A stretch of 17,317 nucleotides of DNA from the NCBI GenBank assembly GCA_021809365.1, contig JAKBAC010000062.1, positions 1 through 17,317 on the forward strand, in the 5' to 3' direction. This DNA comes from Planctomycetota bacterium. GTDB lineage: Bacteria > Planctomycetota > Phycisphaerae > WQYP01. This document shows positions 1-6,681 of the stretch, piece after piece (the first letter of the stretch is position 1; each line of letters begins with the position of its first letter). The position numbers and the translations under genes were made by a program. Under the pieces are notes generated by a model. It was not told the origin of the DNA. It saw only the letters and a program-made list of their open reading frames with translations, and made no database searches.

Positions 1-49
1 ACCCCTGTGCCGACGGACATTGTTCGCCGCAGGCGGTGGAGCCTCTCTC

Positions 50-1465
50 TTGACGACCAGCTACCGGCTTTTAAGCGTGTTAATGCCTGTCTACAATGAA
101 TCGCGCACGCTGCGCACCATTGTTGGGCGTGTGCTATCCTCTGCAAGTCCCCTGCCGCTTGAATTGATCTGTATTGACGATTGCAGCCAGGACAATTCAT
201 GGGAGATTCTGCAGTCATTGGCGGCCGCGGACAGTCGTATCCGCATATTCCGCCATTCACAAAATGCCGGCAAGGCTGCCGCCATTCATACGGCAATTTC
301 GCATGTCACCGGCGATATTGTGCTGATTCAGGACGCGGATCTGGAATATGATCCCAGGGATATCCCTGTACTGCTGGCCCCCATTCTGGAAGGCAAAGCG
401 GATGCGGTATTTGGATCACGGTTCGCCTTCTCCGGCCAGCGACGGGTCTTGCTATTCTGGCACGCCGTAGCCAATCGGATATTGACATTGCTGACCAATA
501 TGTTTCTGGATCTCAATCTCAGTGATATGGAGACGTGCTACAAGGCCGTGCGGGCGGATATTCTCGCGCAAACGCCGTTAAAGGCCCGCCGCTTCGGCAT
601 TGAACCCGAAATTACCGCCCGCCTGGCCCAGTGGGGAATACGGATTTATGAGGTGCCCATCAGCTACCATGGACGCACGGCGGCGGAGGGAAAAAAAATC
701 GGATTCAAGGATGCGGTGGAAGCTCTGACCACGCTTCTTAAATGCTGCTTTTTTGATACGCGGTTCACCACCAATGAAGAATACTTTCTTCTTCAAACCT
801 TCCGACGTACGCGCAAAGTCAGCCGCTGGAATTTTGAAAAGTTCCGCCGCTTTATTGGTTCACGCGTGCTGGAAACGGATTGCGGCATCGGCAATTTTAC
901 GGAAATGCTTCTTGATCGGTCGCGATTGATCTGTGTGGATGGTCATGATTTTTTTCTGGAAATGACCCGCCGCCGATTCGGACATCTGGAAAATATCCGC
1001 GTACTCAAGGCGGACATTGCGGCCCCCATGGCGCTGACCGACTTGCGCGACGAGCGTATTGATACCGTGGTATGCCTCAATATGCTGGAACATATTCAAG
1101 AGGATGGCCCGGCGTTGCGGAAGTTTTATGACCTGCTGGAACCGGGAGGAAAAATCATTGTTCTGGTGCCGGCTAATCCCGCGCTGATGAGTCCCTGCGA
1201 CCGCGCCCTTGGCCACCTTCGCCGCTATACACGGGTATCCCTGGCCGAAAAAATGAAGGCCGCCGGATACCAGATCAATCATCTGTCGCAATACAATACC
1301 CTTGGAGCATGGGCCTGGCGATTCAATAAACTGCGGGGAAAATCGGTCCTGACCGCCCGGCAGATTAAACTGTTCCAGTTGGCATTGCCTCTGGTCAAGG
1401 CGGCGGATGCTTTGCATCTCGGCGGAGGATTAAGCATCCTTGCGGTCGGAGAAAAGCCGCGTTGA
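50..1465 (+). CDS. Bifunctional family 2 glycosyltransferase / class I SAM-dependent methyltransferase
   Basis: Two domains are fused. The N-terminal half (about residues 8-235) is a GT2, dolichol-phosphate-mannose-synthase-like glycosyltransferase. It has an SVLMPVYNES opening strand, an IDDCSQDNSW nucleotide-binding segment and a metal-binding D95-A-D97. The C-terminal half (about 265-465) is a Rossmann methyltransferase with motif I VLETDCGIGNF, then VCLNMLEHI and a LLEPGGKIIVLVPA strand. It probably glycosylates a lipid-linked or surface glycan acceptor and methylates the sugar or acceptor; the substrate cannot be read from the sequence. The TTG at 50 is preferred because GGTGGAG lies 9 bases upstream and the protein then begins just before the first GT2 strand. 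The frame stays open to the left edge, with another TTG at 20, so a longer start is possible. Motif I has Asp277 where the first glycine of E-x-G-x-G-x-G is usual. rlmN follows after 36 bp and may be cotranscribed. Confidence 0.85.
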   Translation: MTTSYRLLSVLMPVYNESRTLRTIVGRVLSSASPLPLELICIDDCSQDNSWEILQSLAAADSRIRIFRHSQNAGKAAAIHTAISHVTGDIVLIQDADLEYDPRDIPVLLAPILEGKADAVFGSRFAFSGQRRVLLFWHAVANRILTLLTNMFLDLNLSDMETCYKAVRADILAQTPLKARRFGIEPEITARLAQWGIRIYEVPISYHGRTAAEGKKIGFKDAVEALTTLLKCCFFDTRFTTNEEYFLLQTFRRTRKVSRWNFEKFRRFIGSRVLETDCGIGNFTEMLLDRSRLICVDGHDFFLEMTRRRFGHLENIRVLKADIAAPMALTDLRDERIDTVVCLNMLEHIQEDGPALRKFYDLLEPGGKIIVLVPANPALMSPCDRALGHLRRYTRVSLAEKMKAAGYQINHLSQYNTLGAWAWRFNKLRGKSVLTARQIKLFQLALPLVKAADALHLGGGLSILAVGEKPR

Positions 1466-1501
1466 TCGAGAAAAAGCGCTCCAATCGGTTATCATACTGT
1501 C

Positions 1502-2608
1502 ATGATTGACGTTAAGGATTCCATACTGGATTTGACTCCCGCGGACTTGCAGTCCCGCACCGCGCCATTGGGCATGCCCAAGTACCGCGCTGCACAAATT
1601 ATGGAATGGGTGTTCAAGAAACGAGCCACATCCTTTGATCAAATGACCAATCTTTCGCTCTCTGACCGCGCTTTGCTTACTGAACAATTCAGCCTCTTTA
1701 CGGGAGATACCGTCCGCCATATCCGGGCGGCGGATGGCACGGAAAAGATTCTCCTACGCTGGCCTGACGGCGGCCTGACGGAAAGCGTCTTGATTCCATC
1801 CGATGACGACCGATGTGATGACTTCGGCACCGTCACTGTTTCCCACCGCCGCACGGCTTGTCTTTCCACGCAGGTGGGCTGCCCGGTTGGATGCGCTTTT
1901 TGCGCCAGCGGATTGCAGGGATTCAAGAATAATTTACGCCCCGGTCAGATTGTTGAGCAGGCGCTACGGCTTACCACACTTCTCCCGGAAAAATTGCGTC
2001 TTACCAATATCGTATTTATGGGTATGGGCGAGCCACTGGCAAATTTTGATGCCACCGTGGCCGCAATTCGCATTCTCATGGCTCAATGGGGATTGACCAT
2101 TGGCGGCAGAAAAATAACGGTCAGCACCGTGGGCCTGCCGCCTCAGATAAAAAAACTGGCCGACGCGGGCTTGCCGGTCACGCTGGCGATCAGTCTTCAT
2201 GCGCCCAACGATAACCTGCGAAAGCAAATCATCCCCTGGGCACACGGCATCACCATCGCGGCCATCATCGAGGCGGGACAATACTATTTTCAATGCACCG
2301 GCCGCGAAGTGACACTGGAATACATCATGCTCGACGGCGTAAATACTCTGCCTGAACACGCCGGTGAACTGGCCTCCGTTGCCCGAAAGCTCCGCGCCAA
2401 TGTAAATCTTATTTATTACAACGAAGTTCCCGAATTGCCGTTCCGCCGCCCCTCCGGCAAGACCATGTTGGAGTTTCAGACGACCCTTCGCTCCGCGGGA
2501 ATTAACGCACACATCCGGCGCAGCCGCGGTAGAGACATCGCCGCCGCCTGCGGCCAACTGGCACGCCAGGATAAAGACGGCAAAACGGATATCCCCGTGC
2601 TCAAGTAG
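1502..2608 (+). CDS. rlmN: Dual-specificity RNA methyltransferase RlmN (radical SAM)
   Basis: This enzyme makes 2-methyladenosine at A2503 of 23S rRNA and A37 of some tRNAs, through a radical SAM mechanism with a methyl-Cys intermediate. The 368 residues match the usual family length. The 4Fe-4S cluster motif CPVGCAFC supplies Cys127, Cys131 and Cys134. The two mechanistic cysteines that define RlmN are both present: Cys120 in RRTACLSTQVGC and Cys350 in RDIAAACGQLA. Also visible are NIVFMGMGEPLANFD, the SAM-binding strand ITVSTVGLPP and LAISLHAPND. The ATG at 1502 has no obvious Shine-Dalgarno sequence. A TATCAT element sits only a few bases upstream (1491-1496), so translation may be coupled to the preceding gene or start on a short leader. 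The gene ends 25 bp from the convergent membrane-protein gene, with no clear terminator between them. Confidence 0.96.
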   Translation: MIDVKDSILDLTPADLQSRTAPLGMPKYRAAQIMEWVFKKRATSFDQMTNLSLSDRALLTEQFSLFTGDTVRHIRAADGTEKILLRWPDGGLTESVLIPSDDDRCDDFGTVTVSHRRTACLSTQVGCPVGCAFCASGLQGFKNNLRPGQIVEQALRLTTLLPEKLRLTNIVFMGMGEPLANFDATVAAIRILMAQWGLTIGGRKITVSTVGLPPQIKKLADAGLPVTLAISLHAPNDNLRKQIIPWAHGITIAAIIEAGQYYFQCTGREVTLEYIMLDGVNTLPEHAGELASVARKLRANVNLIYYNEVPELPFRRPSGKTMLEFQTTLRSAGINAHIRRSRGRDIAAACGQLARQDKDGKTDIPVLK

Positions 2609-2633
2609 TGACCCCTGTGCAACGGTACAACGT

Positions 2634-3341
2634 TCATCGGCTCTGGAGCGATGGTGCCACCGCCGCTATCGCGCCAACACCCGCCGCGCCGGCACACGGT
2701 ATCCACCAGGGCCACAGCGTCGGCATTAACGTATTTTGCCCCAGCACAATATGCTGGTACATCACCGGCGCATGAAACCAGATGAACCAGTTGTAATGTA
2801 TCCCCGTCGCCAAGGCCCCGATCATCCACATCGCCGGCGACATATTGATCGCAAAAGACACCGTCCACGGCCAATGAATTCCCAACTTTTGCATCATCAG
2901 GAAAATCGGCGTGAGCACAATCGGAGAAAAAATCATCATTGTTGTAATGATCAGGCCCGCTGCCACGGACGGGGTGACGGACCATACACGCAATACGCAC
3001 ACCAGTCCAACGCAGAATATTGCCCACGCTGCGAACACTGCAAGGCCGTGCAGAAGAACCATCACGGTCATCATCCGCATTGCGCAAGCCAAGGCCGGCG
3101 ACATCGCCGTGGCTAACACCGAAATGGCCACGGTCGCGCCCCGCTGCCGATAGTTCCGGCATAAACTGCCGGCCATTATCACCGTAGCGCTTTGCGCAAG
3201 CAGCAGCAAAAGCATCCAGCCCGCCATGGCAGATGCCAGGTGCCCCGTCTGATAGCGTGCCGCGTGAACCAGCGGCAGGGTGATCAGGCCCAGCGGCAGC
3301 GGCGAAGCGGCGAGTAACAATTTCGTGGTAATCTTTGCCAT
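2634..3341 (-). CDS. Polytopic integral membrane protein of unknown function
   Basis: The product is 235 residues, overwhelmingly hydrophobic, with about six or seven predicted membrane segments (approximately 8-27, 38-60, 68-88, 90-115, 128-150, 160-182 and 208-230). Loops between them are short, with scattered Arg and Lys. It is rich in Met, Trp, Ala and Leu. I see no catalytic motif, ATPase signature or recognisable transporter fingerprint, and I do not recognise the family. The general appearance (repeated Met- and Trp-rich helices, no soluble domain) resembles permease-like subunits of ABC exporters or orphan planctomycetal membrane proteins, but that is only an impression. It starts at ATG 3341, with TATACT on the minus strand eight bases upstream and no Shine-Dalgarno sequence, which hints at a leaderless message. 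It is divergent from the exported protein at 3412. Hydropathy supports this reading frame over the longer overlapping one. Confidence 0.7.
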   Translation of the reverse strand: MAKITTKLLLAASPLPLGLITLPLVHAARYQTGHLASAMAGWMLLLLLAQSATVIMAGSLCRNYRQRGATVAISVLATAMSPALACAMRMMTVMVLLHGLAVFAAWAIFCVGLVCVLRVWSVTPSVAAGLIITTMMIFSPIVLTPIFLMMQKLGIHWPWTVSFAINMSPAMWMIGALATGIHYNWFIWFHAPVMYQHIVLGQNTLMPTLWPWWIPCAGAAGVGAIAAVAPSLQSR

Positions 3342-3349
3342 GAAGAGTT

Positions 3350-3404
3350 AGTATAATGCAAAGTCTGACATTGGTGATGACGAAATCATTTTCGTCCATT
3401 GGAG
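3350..3404 (+). promoter_or_regulatory. Divergent promoter region with overlapping -10 elements and an RBS for the 3412 gene
   Basis: A perfect TATAAT lies at 3352-3357 on the plus strand, about 55 bases before the GTG at 3412. The same bases read as TATACT (3350-3355) on the minus strand, just before the ATG at 3341. No convincing -35 element accompanies either. GGAG at 3401-3404, seven bases before GTG 3412, fixes the start of the downstream gene. Opposed transcription from the same core would be mutually exclusive. Confidence 0.35.
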
Positions 3405-3411
3405 ATTATCG

Positions 3412-5322
3412 GTGAAGTTCAATTTACGACGACTGGCGGAGCTGTTGTGTATCGGTGTACTGGCGACCGGGATCGGGCGTGTCATGGGTGCCACCGATGT
3501 TCCTTCGGCACCTTCCGGGCATGCGCCCGTGCCGGCGGTAAAAATTGTGGACCTGGCTCAATGGACGGATCAACAGATCAAAGCGGATATCGCAGCTCTG
3601 GAGCATAACGGTCAATTCAGTCTTGCAAAAAGAAAACTGGGGGTGCTCGAAGATCAGGTCATTGCTTTTATGCCGCGCAATGGGTTGACGGCGTTGCGAC
3701 ATGTCGATTTCGCCCGGAGGCTGGTAAGCCAGCTATCCAGCGTAGCCAATCGGCCTGAGCGGATGGAACTGCTGAAGTTTTTGCTGGCCAACCATGAATT
3801 GGCCGCCACGTTGGTTTTTCTCAATACACCTGGCAACCCGCATATTGCCGCGGTCTACCACCGCCTGGCGTCCATGCATCGTCAACTGGGGGCGCAGCTC
3901 GTGGCCTATCCGAATCTTACCGCCGCGATCTGCATGGTGCTGTATGAACCGTTGACCATGCAGATCAATGAAAACCTGGTGCATTCACCGAATCCAGTGA
4001 AATTGTTCAAGTATTACGTGCGCTATCGGCACGCGATGTATTTCGGCATTCGTCATGTGCCCGCACGGCTGCTGCTTTATGTGGTGGATTCCTGCTCCAG
4101 TATTAAGGATATGACCTGGGCGCTGAATAAATATCATGGGGATGCCATGGTCGGGCAATTGTTTTTTACGATTCCTTATGATTACAACGCCTATTTGCAC
4201 GGATCAAAAAAGAAGGTGGACATCGCCGGGTACAATCTTCCTAATATTCTCAAGTATGGCGGTGTATGCGCGGATCAGGCATTTTTCGCCTCGGAAGTTG
4301 GCAAAGCCATCGGCGTGCCCACCGCCTACGATACGGGAATGTCCAGCGTGGTTGGGCACGCCTGGGTGGGCTTTCTACAACAGATCGGAAATCAGGGAAT
4401 ATGGAATTTTAATGTCGGGCGATATTCAGAATATCGTGGGGTGGTGGGCATTGTGCAGAATCCCGTTACCCGAAAAGCTGAGCCCGATTCCTTCATGTCT
4501 CTGTCCAGTCAGTACATCGGCACGACGCAGCGCCAACGCTGGAATGCGACGGTGTTGACGGATGCCGCCGTGCGATTGGTTTTGCTGTCAGCAACCGGCA
4601 ACGCCTTTTCACCCCCGGCTCTGCCGGCGCAGGTTCGTGGTTGCCGGCCCCATCCGTTGGCCAACACCACACTGAATCGACTGGAACTGTTGCGACGGGC
4701 GGTGGATCAGTGCGATGGCTTCGAAGAAGCCTGGATGGTGGTGCGATATCTGGCCATGAAGCACAAACTGACCTTCGCGGAAAAAGAAACATGGGCCGGC
4801 GCTGCCATGCGGTTGTGTGGCCGGCGCTTTCCGGATTTCGCCATGGCGGTGGTGGCCCCGATGATCCAATCGGTTACCAACCTGCAGCAACAGAATGATC
4901 TATGGAATCGTGCGTACGCGCTGTTTGCCACCAGTCGATTTGATCTGGCGGCTGAAGTGCGCATGGCACAGGCGCACCTTTGGCAAAAAGCCGGGCATTA
5001 TAATCGCGCCGGGAATTATCTCATGGATGTGATTAACCAGTATGCCAATGCCGGACCGTTTATCATCCCCGCACTGCATCAGGCAGCGGCGATTCTCCGG
5101 CGGCAAAAACACAACAATCGCATCACCCGGCTTTATGAGATGACCTGGTCGCGTATCGCGGCTCCGCCGCGAATGGCGGATCCATTTATGCACGAAAGCA
5201 ACTGGTATAAGGTGGGAAAACTTCTGGAAGCCCGTCTGCGCGACAAGGGACAGACCTTGCTGGCGGATAAAGTCAAACGCGAACTGGATAGCGGCGGTAA
5301 CGCGGTAGCCGGGAATGAATGA
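3412..5322 (+). CDS. Exported transglutaminase-like (Cys-His) protein with helical C-terminal region
   Basis: The product is 636 residues. A Sec signal peptide is visible: basic MKFNLRR, a hydrophobic stretch, and probable cleavage after VMGA near residue 27. The centre carries a transglutaminase/papain-like fold signature. Cys286 lies in KYGGVCADQA, where it would start the catalytic helix. His316 lies in VVGHAWVGF, and an aromatic strand GIWNFNVGRY follows. The third residue, normally Asp, appears to be Asn332 or Asn334, which is unusual although Asn serves in papain. Around the core are long alpha-helical stretches (about 45-250 and 420-625). Those near the C-terminus look like degenerate TPR-type helical pairs, for example AQAHLWQKAGHYNRAGNYL. 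The GTG start is supported by GGAG seven bases upstream. The likely role is protease, amidase or cross-linking activity in the cell envelope; the substrate is unknown. It stands alone, convergent with the aldolase. Confidence 0.75.
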   Translation: MKFNLRRLAELLCIGVLATGIGRVMGATDVPSAPSGHAPVPAVKIVDLAQWTDQQIKADIAALEHNGQFSLAKRKLGVLEDQVIAFMPRNGLTALRHVDFARRLVSQLSSVANRPERMELLKFLLANHELAATLVFLNTPGNPHIAAVYHRLASMHRQLGAQLVAYPNLTAAICMVLYEPLTMQINENLVHSPNPVKLFKYYVRYRHAMYFGIRHVPARLLLYVVDSCSSIKDMTWALNKYHGDAMVGQLFFTIPYDYNAYLHGSKKKVDIAGYNLPNILKYGGVCADQAFFASEVGKAIGVPTAYDTGMSSVVGHAWVGFLQQIGNQGIWNFNVGRYSEYRGVVGIVQNPVTRKAEPDSFMSLSSQYIGTTQRQRWNATVLTDAAVRLVLLSATGNAFSPPALPAQVRGCRPHPLANTTLNRLELLRRAVDQCDGFEEAWMVVRYLAMKHKLTFAEKETWAGAAMRLCGRRFPDFAMAVVAPMIQSVTNLQQQNDLWNRAYALFATSRFDLAAEVRMAQAHLWQKAGHYNRAGNYLMDVINQYANAGPFIIPALHQAAAILRRQKHNNRITRLYEMTWSRIAAPPRMADPFMHESNWYKVGKLLEARLRDKGQTLLADKVKRELDSGGNAVAGNE

Positions 5323-5331
5323 CATAATAAC

Positions 5332-5361
5332 CAACACTGGTGTTGAAGTGCTTCAGTGTTT
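5332..5361 (+). terminator. Possible terminator or structured 3' end after the transglutaminase-like gene
   Basis: Ten bases after the stop codon, AACACTG (5333-5339) can pair with CAGTGTT (5354-5360) across a 14-base loop. Competing smaller hairpins CAACA/TGTTG and GAAG/CTTC are also possible. Only a short T stretch follows, so intrinsic termination would be weak. The placement between two convergent genes is the main support. Confidence 0.3.
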
Positions 5362-5439
5362 CTGATGTGAGAATGTCAGATTGAGATGGCATCTTGGCAC
5401 CCAACCCGCGATGCAGGCACACGCGGCTAAAAGGACATG

Positions 5440-5479
5440 GGGCGTGCCGGGATCCTGCTACGGTTGAATTGCCACGCCC
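5440..5479 (-). terminator. Possible weak terminator at the 3' end of the aldolase gene
   Basis: GGGCGTG (5440-5446) and CACGCCC (5473-5479) form a seven-base-pair GC-rich stem overlapping the aldolase stop codon. The loop is 26 bases. Read on the minus strand, the stem is followed after a few bases by CCTTTTA. The long loop and interrupted T tract make this low confidence. Confidence 0.25.
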
Positions 5480-6345
5480 TACCGCATCCGTGCAATAACG
5501 TGTGCCGCTATTTTCCGCGATAATTTTTCAATGGTCTGGTCCGTCATGGCCGCGCCGGAGAAGTTCACGCCACGCCGTTTCGCCCTGGCGGGTTGATCTG
5601 GAATGCGATTTTCAAATGCCGCGAGGAACTGGGCGTTATCCGCGCCGATTCCGCCCGCCAGAGCAATCGGCAGGCGCAGGTCTCGCATTCCAAAGGCTTC
5701 TTTAACCTTCAGCAGGTCCACTATTTCCTGTTTGGAAAGTTGGTTGATTTTGCCAAGCTGCAGACTCAAAAGCAGGATGCGGCAATATGCGTCGAGAATC
5801 TCCAGCTTGTAGTAAGCGCCGATCAGTGTGGCATCAAAGCAAACCGAGCCATGATTGCCCATCATCACGGTGTTGGTGTCCCCGGTAATCAACGCCACCA
5901 CCGATTCGCCAAGTTCCTTGTAGCTCGGTGTGGTATATTTGGCCATGGGAACCTTGCCGAGAAACACTTCCGCTTCCGGATGAATTCCTTCCGGAATGGG
6001 AATGCCCGCCATTGCGAAGGCGGTGGCGTGAGGCGGGTGGGAATGCACCACCGCCCGGACATCCGATCGTGCCTTATAAATCTGCAGATGCAGCAGCACC
6101 TCGCTGGTGCGCTTCATTTTGTTGCGTTTGTCCACCTGGGTGCCATCCATATCCACAACGGTTATCTGATCCGGCGTGAGAAAGCCTTTGGATATACCGG
6201 TAGGTGTACACAGAACACGATCATCGGAAATGCGGACGCTGTGATTGCCTTCATTGCCCGCGCAATAGCCCCGCAGCCATATACGGTGCCCCACATCGCA
6301 CATTTCTTGACGTATTCGAAGATCATTGGACACCGGGCACCTCAT
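5479..6345 (-). CDS. Class II (zinc) aldolase, fuculose-1-phosphate aldolase-like, with putative encapsulation tail
   Basis: This belongs to the class II aldolase/adducin family, which cleaves sugar phosphates such as fuculose- or rhamnulose-1-phosphate to lactaldehyde and dihydroxyacetone phosphate. Zinc ligands are His101 and His103 (VVHSHPPHATAF) and His165 (MMGNHGSV). The catalytic acid is Glu82 in RTSEVLLHLQIY. The N-terminal phosphate-site segment is GNEGNHSVR, followed by TPTGISKG. The conserved fold ends near residue 225, and FucA enzymes are about 215 residues, but this protein has 288. The surplus is a linker and then an amphipathic helix over the last 20 or so residues (DQTIEKLSRKIAAHVIARMR), which looks like a microcompartment encapsulation peptide. 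ATG 6345 is chosen; a GTG at 6348 precedes it directly. The upstream repeats at 6391-6436 suggest regulated expression. Exact sugar specificity is not determinable here. Confidence 0.87.
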   Translation of the reverse strand: MRCPVSNDLRIRQEMCDVGHRIWLRGYCAGNEGNHSVRISDDRVLCTPTGISKGFLTPDQITVVDMDGTQVDKRNKMKRTSEVLLHLQIYKARSDVRAVVHSHPPHATAFAMAGIPIPEGIHPEAEVFLGKVPMAKYTTPSYKELGESVVALITGDTNTVMMGNHGSVCFDATLIGAYYKLEILDAYCRILLLSLQLGKINQLSKQEIVDLLKVKEAFGMRDLRLPIALAGGIGADNAQFLAAFENRIPDQPARAKRRGVNFSGAAMTDQTIEKLSRKIAAHVIARMR

Positions 6346-6366
6346 CACTTACCGCACAGACACAGG

Positions 6367-6394
6367 CATGACCATGCAATCACGACCATCCAAT
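6367..6394. repeat. 14-bp tandem direct repeat
   Basis: CATGACCATGCAAT (6367-6380) is followed directly by CACGACCATCCAAT (6381-6394), with 12 of 14 bases the same. The pair lies about 20-50 bases upstream of the aldolase start, probably in its leader, and the second copy runs into the first of the 16-bp repeats. It may extend a binding array or be a duplication remnant. Confidence 0.6.
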
Positions 6395-6436
6395 ATCATG
6401 ACATATTTTACATGAAGCTGCAATATTATGACATAT
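6391..6436. repeat. Pair of 16-bp direct repeats at 30-bp spacing, candidate operator
   Basis: CAATATCATGACATAT (6391-6406) recurs as CAATATTATGACATAT (6421-6436), 15 of 16 identical, with starts exactly 30 bp apart, close to three helical turns. Each copy also has outer inverted arms (ATAT, six bases, ATAT). They lie 46-92 bases upstream of the aldolase ATG and overlap its candidate -10 elements. This arrangement is typical of paired regulator sites on one face of the DNA. The regulator itself is not in the window. Confidence 0.65.
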
Positions 6437-6681
6437 ATATCTACGTGATAAACCGTTGAGTTCAGGGTTTTTTAGTTTTTCCTTGATTCACTCTTTTCCA
6501 CCCTTATGAGCTTTTAGCAATGAGTGATTTGCGGGCACATTTGATCGAGCTGTCCTACGAAAATCTACGCGGCTCAAAAGAACCAAAATGCCCTGCCGTT
6601 GAGTCGCCCTTATATCGCCATGGCTGAATTAGCCGATACAATAGACGGGCGGCTCACCTGAACTGGGCCGGGAGGTTGGTT

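Larger units (their letters stand above)
6346..6681. promoter_or_regulatory. Divergent intergenic control region between the aldolase and the ast operon
   Basis: These roughly 336 bases hold no credible gene. The left third is repeat-rich and probably controls the aldolase. On the minus strand, TTGCAG (6418-6423), 17 bases, then CATGAT (6395-6400) is one possible promoter, and CATAAT (6425-6430) is another -10; both sit inside the repeats. The middle (about 6465-6515) is T- and C-rich on the plus strand. There TTGATT (6483-6488), 16 bases, then TATGAG (6505-6510) is a possible promoter for the ast operon with a long leader. A TACAAT at 6637-6642 is an alternative -10 nearer the gene. No riboswitch fold was recognised. 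Confidence 0.45.

Noticed and set aside
860..1417. Minus-strand frame of 185 codons within the glycosyltransferase/methyltransferase gene
   Set aside because: It is antisense to a gene with clear methyltransferase motifs, with no recognisable domain of its own.
1..2620. ACCCCTGTGC at both 1-10 and 2611-2620
   Set aside because: A ten-base match is expected by chance many times within 17 kb, and the flanks diverge.
2476..3399. A longer (307-codon) minus-strand frame overlapping the membrane-protein gene
   Set aside because: It runs into the 3' end of rlmN and codes for a Gly/Arg/Asp-rich product without hydrophobic pattern, whereas the 2634-3341 frame gives regular membrane helices.
5593..6459. 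A 288-codon plus-strand frame antisense to the aldolase
   Set aside because: It lies over a well-conserved aldolase and runs into the repeat region. Its composition is shadow-like and no ribosome site precedes it.
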